Origin: Deltaproteobacteria bacterium | GTDB taxonomy: Bacteria; Desulfobacterota; Binatia; Binatales; Binataceae | Direction: 5' to 3' | NCBI GenBank assembly: GCA_021780585.1 | Contig: JAJXYM010000377.1 | Span: 1-10,600, forward strand | DNA: 10,600 nucleotides | Shown: positions 1 through 6,263 of the stretch, in pieces | Position numbering within the stretch: the stretch's first letter is position 1 | Layout: each line of letters opens with the position of its first letter | Made by a program: the position numbers and the translations under genes | The notes under the pieces: generated by a model | Told to the model about the DNA's origin: nothing | The model's database searches: none | Seen by the model: the letters and a program-made list of their open reading frames with translations, nothing else

Positions 1-228
1 GCCGGCCGACGCGGCCGCGGCGCGCACGGCGCACTTTGCGGGATCGCAGCAGAAGCCGGGACCGGGCGCCCGCTCGCACAGAATCTCATGGGCGAAGCCC
101 GCCGCCACCAGCGCCTTGCCGACGCCGCGCGGGCCGGCGAACAGATATGCGTGCGCGGGCCGGCGGGCGAGCTCGGATTCGAGCGCCGCGATCAAGGCGC
201 GATTCCCAACAATTCCCGCCAGCGCCAT
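1..228 (-). CDS. holB: DNA polymerase III delta' subunit, N-terminal part (cut by window edge)
   Basis: The first 76 codons are visible and the gene runs off the left edge. It opens M-A-L-A-G-I-V-G-N, the usual start of clamp-loader AAA+ subunits (G-x-x-x-x). A P-loop-like GPRGVGKAL lies at residues 32-40, in which the Thr/Ser after the Lys is Ala. Delta' subunits are known to have degenerate ATP sites, so this favours holB over dnaX. A cysteine cluster follows (C51, C60, C61, C66) at the place of the zinc module, but with altered spacing. The product would be part of the clamp-loader complex that puts the sliding clamp on primed DNA. The ATG overlaps the tmk stop in TGATG, and tmk-holB is a common bacterial pair. 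Known: family and pair. Inferred: subunit identity, because the rest of the protein is missing. Confidence 0.85.
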   Translation of the reverse strand, partial: MALAGIVGNRALIAALESELARRPAHAYLFAGPRGVGKALVAAGFAHEILCERAPGPGFCCDPAKCAVRAAAASAG

Positions 229-230
229 CA
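226..230 (-). promoter_or_regulatory. tmk-holB stop/start overlap (TGATG)
   Basis: The tmk TGA (230-228) and the holB ATG (228-226) share one base. Such overlaps usually let a terminating ribosome restart on the next gene, keeping the two products in proportion. No separate ribosome site is needed or clearly seen. Confidence 0.7.
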
Positions 231-866
231 GGGAACCATCCGCGCCGTGATTTCGGCGACCATCCGCGCGGTGACGGCGGCGCGCGGGGCGGTCGAGTCA
301 ATCACGATTACGCGATCGGGTTCGGCGCGGGCGACGGCGAGAAAGCCATCGCGGACCCGGCGATGGAAATCGAGACGTTCGCCTTCGAATCGATCCGGCG
401 CGCCGGCCGCCGCGCCCCGCCGCGCGCGCGAGCGTTCCAGGCCGATCTCGGCGGGACAATCGAGCACGAAGGTCAAATCGGGGCGCATCCCGTCGCTGGC
501 GAGACGATTGAGATCGGCGAGCAGCTTCAAGTCGAAGCCGCGGCCGTGGCCCTGATAGGCGACGGTGGAGTCGCAATAGCGATCGGAGATTACGATTTCG
601 CCGGCCGCCACAGCCGGCCGCAGCTTCTCGCGCACATGCTGGGCGCGATCGGCGAGCACCAGCAGCAGTTCGGCCGCGACGTCGAGCCGGATCGCGGGGT
701 CGAGAAAGATCGCGCGGATCGCCTCGCCCGCGCGCGTGCCGCCGGGCTCATGGGTGACGCTGACGCGGCGGCCCGCCGCGCGCAGGAGGTCGGCCACCAG
801 CGCGGCCTGCGTGGTTTTGCCGGAACCCTCGACGCCTTCCAGCGTGATGAACATCCCGGTGGCCAT
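228..866 (-). CDS. tmk: thymidylate kinase
   Basis: This cytosolic kinase phosphorylates dTMP to dTDP with ATP, the last specific step of dTTP supply. The 212 residues match the usual size of about 200-215. The P-loop GVEGSGKTT is at residues 11-19, EPGGT at 40-44, the DRY motif at 95-97 followed by the conserved YQGHGRG, and an Arg-rich LID segment at about 145-160. I chose the ATG at 866 because it overlaps the upstream prepilin peptidase stop in TGATG and leaves the short N-terminus typical of the family. An in-frame ATG at 884 would add six residues inside the upstream gene, and Met5 is another possibility. The stop overlaps the holB start by one base, so the three genes are probably translationally coupled. 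Confidence 0.97.
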   Translation of the reverse strand: MATGMFITLEGVEGSGKTTQAALVADLLRAAGRRVSVTHEPGGTRAGEAIRAIFLDPAIRLDVAAELLLVLADRAQHVREKLRPAVAAGEIVISDRYCDSTVAYQGHGRGFDLKLLADLNRLASDGMRPDLTFVLDCPAEIGLERSRARRGAAAGAPDRFEGERLDFHRRVRDGFLAVARAEPDRVIVIDSTAPRAAVTARMVAEITARMVP

Positions 867-868
867 CA
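864..868 (-). promoter_or_regulatory. prepilin peptidase-tmk stop/start overlap (TGATG)
   Basis: The prepilin peptidase TGA (868-866) and the preferred tmk ATG (866-864) share one base, the same TGATG arrangement as at the tmk-holB junction. This decides the tmk start against the in-frame ATG at 884 and argues that the two genes share a transcript. Confidence 0.65.
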
Positions 869-1741
869 GCGCGAAAGATACCAATGGGCAAGCTGCGGCT
901 GAAACAGCCCGTAAATCGCGGCGGCCAGCGCCAGAAACGGTCCGAACGGCACCTCGGTGCGCATCAGGGAGGGCCCGCCGTCAGGATTCTCCGGCGGCGG
1001 GGCGCCGCGGCGCGCGCCGGTCACTTCCGCGATCGCCTCCGGCACGACCGCCTCGGGCGGCGCCGGCGCGCCTCCCGCCAGGGCGAACGCGATCCCGCCG
1101 ATCGTGCCGAAGATCGAGCCGAAGAACAGCGTGAACAGCACGCCCTGCCAGCCGAGGAACGCGCCGACCATCCCGAGCAGCCATACGTCGCCCATCCCGA
1201 CTCCCTCATGGCCGCGCAGCAGCAGGTAGGCCTCGCCAGTCAAAAAAAGCACGCCGGCTCCGGCGACGACGCCGATCATCGCGCTGCGCGGACCGACTTC
1301 GGGCATCGCGAGCGCGGCGGCGGCGAGGCCGAGCGGAATCCCGGCGAAAGTGATCAGATTCGGAATCACGCGCCAGTCGTAATCGATCAGGCCGATCGCG
1401 TAGAGCGCCGCGCACAGGGCGAAGCGCGCGAACGCGTCAGCGGGCGGAAAGAATAGGTACAGATAGGCCGCGGCCACGGCCAGCGTCAGCTCGGTCAGGA
1501 AATAGCGGAAGGGAATCGGCCCGCCGCACATCAGGCAGCGGCCGCGCAGACCGAGATAGGCGAATATCGGGATATTCGCGCGCATCGGCAGCGGCCGATC
1601 GCAATGCGGGCAGAAGGAACGCGGCGTGGCGAGCGAAATCTCCCGGGGCATCCGGTAGGCGACGACGTTCACGAAACTGCCGACGCAAGCGCCCAGCGCA
1701 AAAGCGAAGAGCGCGCCCAGATCGCGCGAAACGGCGGTCAT
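866..1741 (-). CDS. pilD: type IV prepilin peptidase / N-methyltransferase (PilD/GspO family)
   Basis: This 291-residue inner-membrane aspartyl protease cleaves the leader of type IV pilins or type II secretion pseudopilins and methylates the new N-terminus. Seen: an N-terminal membrane segment with GSFVNVVAYR, then the four-cysteine cytoplasmic module C44-x2-C47 and C69-x2-C72 of bifunctional enzymes. The two catalytic aspartates lie in LIDYDWRVIPN (D120) and GMGDV (D185), with several hydrophobic segments around them. A soluble Pro/Ala/Glu-rich insertion at about 224-263 precedes the last membrane segment (VPFGPFLALAAAIY). No pilus or secretion gene is in the window, so the substrates are unknown. 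The stop overlaps the tmk start; yjbQ ends 25 bases upstream. Confidence 0.95.
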   Translation of the reverse strand: MTAVSRDLGALFAFALGACVGSFVNVVAYRMPREISLATPRSFCPHCDRPLPMRANIPIFAYLGLRGRCLMCGGPIPFRYFLTELTLAVAAAYLYLFFPPADAFARFALCAALYAIGLIDYDWRVIPNLITFAGIPLGLAAAALAMPEVGPRSAMIGVVAGAGVLFLTGEAYLLLRGHEGVGMGDVWLLGMVGAFLGWQGVLFTLFFGSIFGTIGGIAFALAGGAPAPPEAVVPEAIAEVTGARRGAPPPENPDGGPSLMRTEVPFGPFLALAAAIYGLFQPQLAHWYLSR

Positions 1742-1766
1742 CGGAGGCTCCGTGCGGGCCGGGCGC

Positions 1767-2165
1767 TCATTCCGGCGCGACCGAGACGATCACGGATCGT
1801 TCGCGCGGACCGTCGAACTCGGCCAGCATCACGCCCTGCCATCGGCCCAGCCGGAGCCGGCCGCCGGATACCGGCAGATTCAGCGACACGCCGAGCATCA
1901 CCGACAGGATATGCGCCTGGGCGTTGCCCTCCGCGTGGCGAAAGCCGCCGTCGCGCGGCACGAGGCGCTCCAGATGGGCCAGCAGATCGGAACCAACGTC
2001 GGGATCGGCGTTTTCGGAAACGATCACGGCGGCCGTCGTATGCGGGACGAAAACGTTGCAAAGCCCGGCGCGGATTCCGGCGTGGGCGACCGCGGCGTTG
2101 ACCTCGCCGGTGATATCAATCAGCGCGATTCGCGCGCGCGTGCTGACTCGAAACTCCGCCATCAT
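1767..2165 (-). CDS. yjbQ: YjbQ/UPF0047 family protein
   Basis: This small soluble protein (132 residues) belongs to the UPF0047/YjbQ family, annotated as secondary thiamine-phosphate synthase because members can complement thiE mutants. The physiological role is not firmly established. Family signatures seen: PHTTAAV with H42, ENADPDV at 51-57, HAEGNAQAH at 77-85 and GRLRLGRWQG near 102-111. The conserved histidines and acidic residues form the presumed active site. Two consecutive ATG codons open the gene (2165 and 2162) and neither has a clear Shine-Dalgarno. Longer in-frame starts at 2210 and 2291 add basic residues not typical of the family, and the latter runs into mutM. There are no thiamine genes nearby, so context gives no support for a thiamine role. 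Confidence 0.92.
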   Translation of the reverse strand: MMAEFRVSTRARIALIDITGEVNAAVAHAGIRAGLCNVFVPHTTAAVIVSENADPDVGSDLLAHLERLVPRDGGFRHAEGNAQAHILSVMLGVSLNLPVSGGRLRLGRWQGVMLAEFDGPRERSVIVSVAPE

Positions 2166-2218
2166 GACCAATTTACGTGCGCGGCGCGGATAGCGCCATC
2201 GCCGGGTCATCCTGCGCG

Positions 2219-3052
2219 CTATTTCTGACAGCGCGGACAGTAGAAGCTGGAACGCTGGCCGACCGTCGCCGCGCGAATCGCCGTCGCGCATACCGGGCAG
2301 GGCCGTCCTTCACGATCGTAAACGCGCAGCCGCTCGGCGAAACGTCCGGGCTGGCCGCGCGAGTCGCGATAGCTGCGGAAGGTGGTGCCGCCGTCGCCGA
2401 TCGCTTCGGCCAGCACCGCCGGCGTGAGCGCAGCGATGCGTGCGGCTTCGGCGCGGCTGACGCGGCCGGCGCGGCGGGTCGGACGCACGCCGGCCCGGAA
2501 CAAGATCTCGGAGGCGTAGATATTGCCGACGCCGGCGACAATTCGCTGGTCCATCAGCAGCGTCTTAATCGCGGTCCGGCGTCCGCGCGTCGCGCGCCAG
2601 AGATATTCGGCGTCGAATTCCGGCGCGAACGGCTCCGGCCCGAGCCCGCGCAACTCGGGCGAATCCGCCAGCGCCGCGCGCCCGATCGGCTTGATCAGGC
2701 CGAAGCGGCGCGGGTCGTTGTAGACCAGCCGGGCGCCGTCGTCGAGCATGAATTCGACGTGATCGTGGCGCGGATCGAACGGACCGGGATCGAAGCCGTC
2801 GCGCCGATACGTCAGGCTGCCGCTCATCCCCAGATGCACGATCAAGACCAGATCGCCGCCCAGTTCAATCAGGAGGTATTTGGCGCGCCGGCCGATTTCG
2901 AGAATCGCGCGGCCGGCGATCGTCGCGGCGAGATCGCCGGGCAAGGCGCGGCGCAGGCGCGGTTCGCGCACGGTCGCGGCGACGATCGTGCGGCCGACGG
3001 CGCTACCTGCCAGAATCCGCCGCAGCGATTCAACTTCCGGCAATTCAGGCAT
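2219..3052 (-). CDS. mutM: formamidopyrimidine-DNA glycosylase (Fpg)
   Basis: This base-excision repair enzyme removes 8-oxoguanine and formamidopyrimidines and nicks the abasic site. The 277 residues match the family. The protein begins M-PELPEVE, giving the catalytic N-terminal Pro and Glu3. Also seen are K58 in RRAKYL, LGMSG (M76) and NDPRRFG (R115/R116, F117) for the intercalating wedge, and the helix-two-turn-helix stretch VAGVGNIYASE at 172-182. The C-terminal zinc finger is C252-x2-C255-x16-C272-x2-C275, with the conserved Arg at 266. The start is fixed by PELPEVE; the frame stays open further upstream only inside rsmA. The start lies 8 bases inside the rsmA end, suggesting coupling. 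All key residues for an active Fpg rather than Nei are present. Confidence 0.97.
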   Translation of the reverse strand: MPELPEVESLRRILAGSAVGRTIVAATVREPRLRRALPGDLAATIAGRAILEIGRRAKYLLIELGGDLVLIVHLGMSGSLTYRRDGFDPGPFDPRHDHVEFMLDDGARLVYNDPRRFGLIKPIGRAALADSPELRGLGPEPFAPEFDAEYLWRATRGRRTAIKTLLMDQRIVAGVGNIYASEILFRAGVRPTRRAGRVSRAEAARIAALTPAVLAEAIGDGGTTFRSYRDSRGQPGRFAERLRVYDREGRPCPVCATAIRAATVGQRSSFYCPRCQK

Positions 3053-3908
3053 CGCGGTCCCCGATCGCCGCGCGCGCCCGCATGAGCGCCTCGGCCAGCC
3101 GCGATAAATCCTCGACCGCAAGCGTCGCCGCCCGCGCCGCCGGATCGATCGCCGCCGCCGCCAGCGCCGCATCGAGCGCCCCGGCCGGCAATCCCGCCGT
3201 ACGGCCGAGCGCGTTGCGCAGCGTCTTGCGCGGGGCCGAAAAGGCGGCGCGAATTGTCGCGAGGATCGCGCGTTCGCCGGCGGCGTCGACCGGCGCGGCA
3301 AGGCGCGGCGCGAAGGCCAGCACTTCCGCGTCGACTTTGGGCCGCGGATGGAAGCATCCGGCGCCGACCCGGAAATGACTCGTGATTTCCCAGTAAAGCG
3401 CGGTATAGACGCTGAGCGCGCCGTAGTCGCGCGACCCCGGCCGCGCGCGGATCCGCTCGCCCACCTCGCGCTGGAACATCAGGACCATCCGCACGATTTC
3501 GCCGCGCCACGCCGCCAGCCGTTCGAGGATCGCGGCGGCGACGTTGAACGGCAGATTGCCGACAATTTTGAGCGGCGCGCCAACGGCGATTTCGTCACGC
3601 CCCAGCGAGAGGAAATCGCGATTGATCACGTTGACCCGCGCGTCGCCGGCGTAGCGCTCCATGAGCCGCGCCGCCAGCCGCTCGTCGAGCTCGATCAGGA
3701 TTAGCCGGCGCACCGACGCCGCCGCGATCCGTTCAGTCAGGATTCCCAGTCCCGGACCGATTTCGATCACCGCGTCGTTCGCTCCCAGCTCCGCCAACGC
3801 GACGATCCGATCGGCGACGCGCGGCTGGACCAGAAAGTTCTGCCCGCGCGATCGCCGCGGCGTCACGCCCGCCGCCGCCAGCGCCGCCGCCGGGCGACTT
3901 GCGACCAC
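3045..3908 (-). CDS. rsmA: 16S rRNA (adenine1518-N6/adenine1519-N6)-dimethyltransferase
   Basis: Also called ksgA. This SAM-dependent enzyme dimethylates two adjacent adenines in the 3' hairpin of 16S rRNA late in small-subunit assembly. Motifs: RSRGQNFL at 19-26, the SAM-binding IEIGPGLGILT at 48-58, the acidic LIELDE at 71-76, and NLPF at 118-121 where most members have NLPY. Also seen are FQREVGERI at 145-153, YGALSVYTALYW at 162-173 and F-x-P-x-PKVDAEV at 186-196. Length is 287 residues. The frame has no ATG between the tsaD stop and the first motif; GTG at 3908 is the only standard start there and gives a normal N-terminus, without a clear ribosome site. It follows tsaD by 41 bases and overlaps mutM by 8. 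Confidence 0.95.
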   Translation of the reverse strand: MVASRPAAALAAAGVTPRRSRGQNFLVQPRVADRIVALAELGANDAVIEIGPGLGILTERIAAASVRRLILIELDERLAARLMERYAGDARVNVINRDFLSLGRDEIAVGAPLKIVGNLPFNVAAAILERLAAWRGEIVRMVLMFQREVGERIRARPGSRDYGALSVYTALYWEITSHFRVGAGCFHPRPKVDAEVLAFAPRLAAPVDAAGERAILATIRAAFSAPRKTLRNALGRTAGLPAGALDAALAAAAIDPAARAATLAVEDLSRLAEALMRARAAIGDRDA

Positions 3909-3949
3909 CGTTGACGCGACCAGGCCGGCACGCGAGGATTGCGCCCGCC

Positions 3950-4981
3950 TCACAGCGCGAGATTCGCCTCCGCGTCGAGCGTGAGCGGATCGCGCTCGCC
4001 GCGCATCAGCCGCACGCTTCCGGCCAGCGCGATCATCGCGGCGTTGTCGGTGCAGAATTTGAACGACGGCGCGACCACGCGCCGGCCCTCCGCCGCGGCC
4101 GCCTCGGCCAGCCGTTCGCGCAGACGCGAATTCGCCGCGACTCCGCCGGTCAGCGCGATCGTGCCGGCGCCATGCTCGCGCGCGGCGGCAAGCGTCGGCC
4201 GCACCAGCATCTCGACCACCGCCTCCTGGAAGCTCGCGGCGAGATCCTCGGGCGCGGTGGCCGCTCCGGACGCGCTCGCCAGATAGAGCGCGACCGCCGT
4301 CTTGACCCCGCTGAAGCTGAAATCGAGCGGCGCGCCCTTGACCCGCGCGCGTGGAATTTTGACCCGCTTCGGATGGCCGCGCCGCGCCAGTTCGTCGATA
4401 ATCTTCCCGCCCGGATAGCCCAGCCCCATCAGCTTCGCGGCCTTGTCGAAAGCCTCGCCGGCGGCGTCGTCGCGGGTCGCGCCGAGCCGCCGATAGCGGC
4501 CGAAATCCTCGACCATGAACAACGCGGTATGGCCCCCCGAGACCACCAGCGCCAGATACGGCATCGCCACGCGATGCTCGAGCAGGGGCGCCAGCAGATG
4601 GCCCTCGAGATGGTTCACGCCGACCATCGGCAGGCCGCTCGATTGCGCCAGCCCCTTCGCGCACATCAGGCCGACCAGCAACGAGCCGACCAGACCCGGT
4701 CCGCGCGTCACCGCGATTCCGTCGAGTTCGGCAAGCGCGGTTTCGGCTTCGGCAAGCGCGCGCGCGATTACCGGCATGATCGCGACCACGTGATTCCGCG
4801 AGGCCAGTTCGGGCACCACGCCGCCGTAGGCGCGATGGATATCGTCCTGATTGGCGACGGCGCTGGCGCGCACGATGGCGATACCCGGAGCGTCGGTTTC
4901 GATCACCGCCGCGGCGGCGTCGTCGCATGATGATTCGATGCCCAGAATTCTCATTGGTCGCTGGCCGGCGGCGGTCGTCAT
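3950..4981 (-). CDS. tsaD: tRNA N6-adenosine threonylcarbamoyltransferase TsaD
   Basis: This catalytic subunit of the t6A machinery transfers threonylcarbamoyl to A37 of ANN-decoding tRNAs, working with TsaB, TsaE and TsaC (none in this window). Seen: LGIESSCDDAA near 13-23, the metal ligands H124 and H128 in NHLEGH, VSGGHT at 147-152, GEAFDKAAK at 175-183, FSFSGVK at 221-227, GGVAAN at 279-284 and TDNAAMIA at 311-318. Length 343 is usual. Two starts are possible. ATG 4981 adds nine residues but forms an ATGA overlap with a Pro-rich frame continuing from the upstream gene and has a weak GAAG six bases upstream. ATG 4954 gives the classic short N-terminus. I prefer 4981 on the overlap. It is essential in most bacteria. 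Confidence 0.97.
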   Translation of the reverse strand: MTTAAGQRPMRILGIESSCDDAAAAVIETDAPGIAIVRASAVANQDDIHRAYGGVVPELASRNHVVAIMPVIARALAEAETALAELDGIAVTRGPGLVGSLLVGLMCAKGLAQSSGLPMVGVNHLEGHLLAPLLEHRVAMPYLALVVSGGHTALFMVEDFGRYRRLGATRDDAAGEAFDKAAKLMGLGYPGGKIIDELARRGHPKRVKIPRARVKGAPLDFSFSGVKTAVALYLASASGAATAPEDLAASFQEAVVEMLVRPTLAAAREHGAGTIALTGGVAANSRLRERLAEAAAAEGRRVVAPSFKFCTDNAAMIALAGSVRLMRGERDPLTLDAEANLAL

Positions 4982-5109
4982 TGGTCTTCGGATTGGCTCC
5001 TCGGCGCCGGCGGCGGAGGCGGCGGCGGAGCCTCCGCGGGCGCGGGCGCGTTCAAATCGGTGGCGGGCGGCGCCGAGACGTCGCCCGGCGCGGGCGGCGG
5101 GGCCGCCTA
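4978..5109 (-). other. in-frame amber codon and 42-codon continuation of the TPR gene
   Basis: After the TAG at 5109-5107 the same frame stays open for 42 codons and ends at TGA 4980-4978. The continuation is mostly Pro and Ala, including a run of seven prolines, and ends RSQSEDQ. Its composition matches the residues just before the stop (DSPPPGPG). Its TGA overlaps the ATG of tsaD at 4981 in an ATGA, a typical coupled junction. The amber could be a recent nonsense change (one base from CAG, Gln, or GAG, Glu), a sequencing error, or a read-through site. If decoded as sense, the protein would be 397 residues. The frame and ends are seen directly; the explanation is inference. Confidence 0.6.
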
Positions 5110-6171
5110 GCCGGGCCCGGGCGGCGGCGAGTCGAGTCCGGCGGGATTCGGCAGATTCGCCGCCAACCGGCTATAGCCCACCCGCGCCATCAGATTGTCT
5201 GGCGCCGCGCCGAGCGCACGCTGATAGGCGACGGCGGCGTCGCTCAGCCGGCCCAGTTCCTCCTCGCACGCGCCTTCGTATCCGATCGTTTCGCCGAGCC
5301 ACGGTGGGCTCCCGCCGAAGCCAATCTCCGCGCGCCGGAAAAAGGTCAGCGCCTCCGCGAAGTCGTGACGCGACGCATACGCCCGGCCGAGAAAGAAATA
5401 AGCGTAAGGATTGCCCGGATCGATCGAAACCGCGCGCGCCAGCGTCCGCATCGCGGCGTCCGTGCGGCCGTCCGTAAGCTCCCGCCGCGCCTGCTCGGTG
5501 ATCCGCAGCGAGGCGGCGAGCGCGGGCGTGTCGGCCTGCTTGATCTCCGCGGCGAGCGGCTGCGCGCCCGGGTCGGGTCCGGTCGTGATCGTACTGATAT
5601 CGAGTGCGGGCGGCGGTTCGACCGGATTATTCGCCGCCTCGGTTCCCGGTTGATCCGCGCCGGCCGACGACGGTTGATTCGGCGGGTTGGCGCCGGCCGT
5701 CGTCGCCGCGCTATCGGCGGGATTTGCGGGATTCGCCGGATTAGCCGCGTTCGCCAGGCCCGGAGCATCCGGCGAGGCGGCCGCCGCGGGCGCTCCCGCA
5801 GTCGCGACCGGCGCGGCGCTCACGCCGGTCGTTGCCGTATCGTTAGCCGGCGAAGGCGCCGGACTCGCGGACGCGTCGCCCGGCGGGCCGGATTGTTCGC
5901 CAGACAGGCCGGTCGCCGGCGCCATGGTCGCGACCGGATTCGGCACGCGCATCCACTGGCCTTGCGCGGCGCCCGGCGGCAATTCCGCCGGCGGGAGATT
6001 CTGTTCGTCCAGATGCGCGAGGGTCAGTCGCGGCGCCGCGCGCGGCGCGATCGCTTCCGCGGATTGGGCGCTTCGCGGCGCAACGATCGCGGCGCGCGCG
6101 CACGGCGCGGCGCCGGCGCCGATCAGCACTCCCGCCGCCAGAAAGGCGCGAATCTTATGCTTTCGCCGCAT
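5107..6171 (-). CDS. exported Pro/Ala-rich protein with C-terminal TPR repeats
   Basis: This is a hypothetical 354-residue protein. The N-terminus has a basic start (RRKHKIR), a hydrophobic stretch at about 10-22 and a likely signal peptidase I site after CARA (residue 27). The Cys at 24 is preceded by Ala-Ala-Pro, a poor lipobox. Residues 30-205 are low complexity, rich in Ala, Pro, Asn, Thr and Ser, including an Asn-Pro-Ala repeat. About three tetratricopeptide repeats follow (approx. 221-252, 256-288, 293-326), including DPGNPYAYFFLGRAY and AYQRALGAAPDN. It ends at TAG, but the frame continues 42 codons to a TGA at the tsaD start, so this may be a truncated or read-through gene. The ATG at 6171 has an AT-rich leader and no clear ribosome site. 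It follows the PBP1B gene by 92 bases. A periplasmic scaffold is inferred; the function is unknown. Confidence 0.8.
   Translation of the reverse strand: MRRKHKIRAFLAAGVLIGAGAAPCARAAIVAPRSAQSAEAIAPRAAPRLTLAHLDEQNLPPAELPPGAAQGQWMRVPNPVATMAPATGLSGEQSGPPGDASASPAPSPANDTATTGVSAAPVATAGAPAAAASPDAPGLANAANPANPANPADSAATTAGANPPNQPSSAGADQPGTEAANNPVEPPPALDISTITTGPDPGAQPLAAEIKQADTPALAASLRITEQARRELTDGRTDAAMRTLARAVSIDPGNPYAYFFLGRAYASRHDFAEALTFFRRAEIGFGGSPPWLGETIGYEGACEEELGRLSDAAVAYQRALGAAPDNLMARVGYSRLAANLPNPAGLDSPPPGPG
5720..5746 (-). repeat. three-copy 9-base tandem repeat in the TPR gene linker
   Basis: Three adjacent 9-base units, at 5720-5728, 5729-5737 and 5738-5746, differ only at one to two positions each. 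On the plus strand they read ggatttgcg, ggattcgcc and ggattagcc, and a degenerate fourth unit (gcgttcgcc) follows at 5747-5755. In the minus-strand frame they encode an Asn-Pro-Ala repeat within the disordered linker. Replication slippage is a simple origin, and unit number could vary between strains. Confidence 0.75.
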
Positions 6172-6263
6172 TATTTTAATCAATACCGCTTTTGACGCCA
6201 GTGCGCAGCATCCGCGCCAACCGGGCGACCGGGCCGGGCTTCGCGACGCAACCGGCGCCCGAA

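Noticed and set aside
36..902. Plus-strand open frame of 288 codons over holB and tmk
   Set aside because: Antisense shadow of tmk with Arg/Ala-rich composition and no motif; the minus strand holds complete enzyme signatures.
3909..4928. Extended N-terminus for RsmA reaching back to an ATG at 4928
   Set aside because: The extra 340 residues are an out-of-frame shadow of tsaD, rich in Arg and Gly, and are unknown in the family.
3899..4930. Plus-strand open frame of 343 codons opposite tsaD
   Set aside because: Antisense shadow; the composition is dominated by Arg, Ala, His and Asp from mirrored codons, with no family resemblance.
6083..6171. Lipoprotein signal in the TPR protein (Cys24)
   Set aside because: Residues before the Cys are Ala-Ala-Pro; Pro at -1 does not fit a lipobox, and a signal peptidase I site (CARA) follows directly.
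6172..6263. Promoter or terminator in the 92-base gap between PBP1B and the TPR gene
   Set aside because: The AT-rich stretch sits directly against the ATG, too close to be a -10, and no -35 or hairpin with a T run is seen. It may simply be an unstructured leader.
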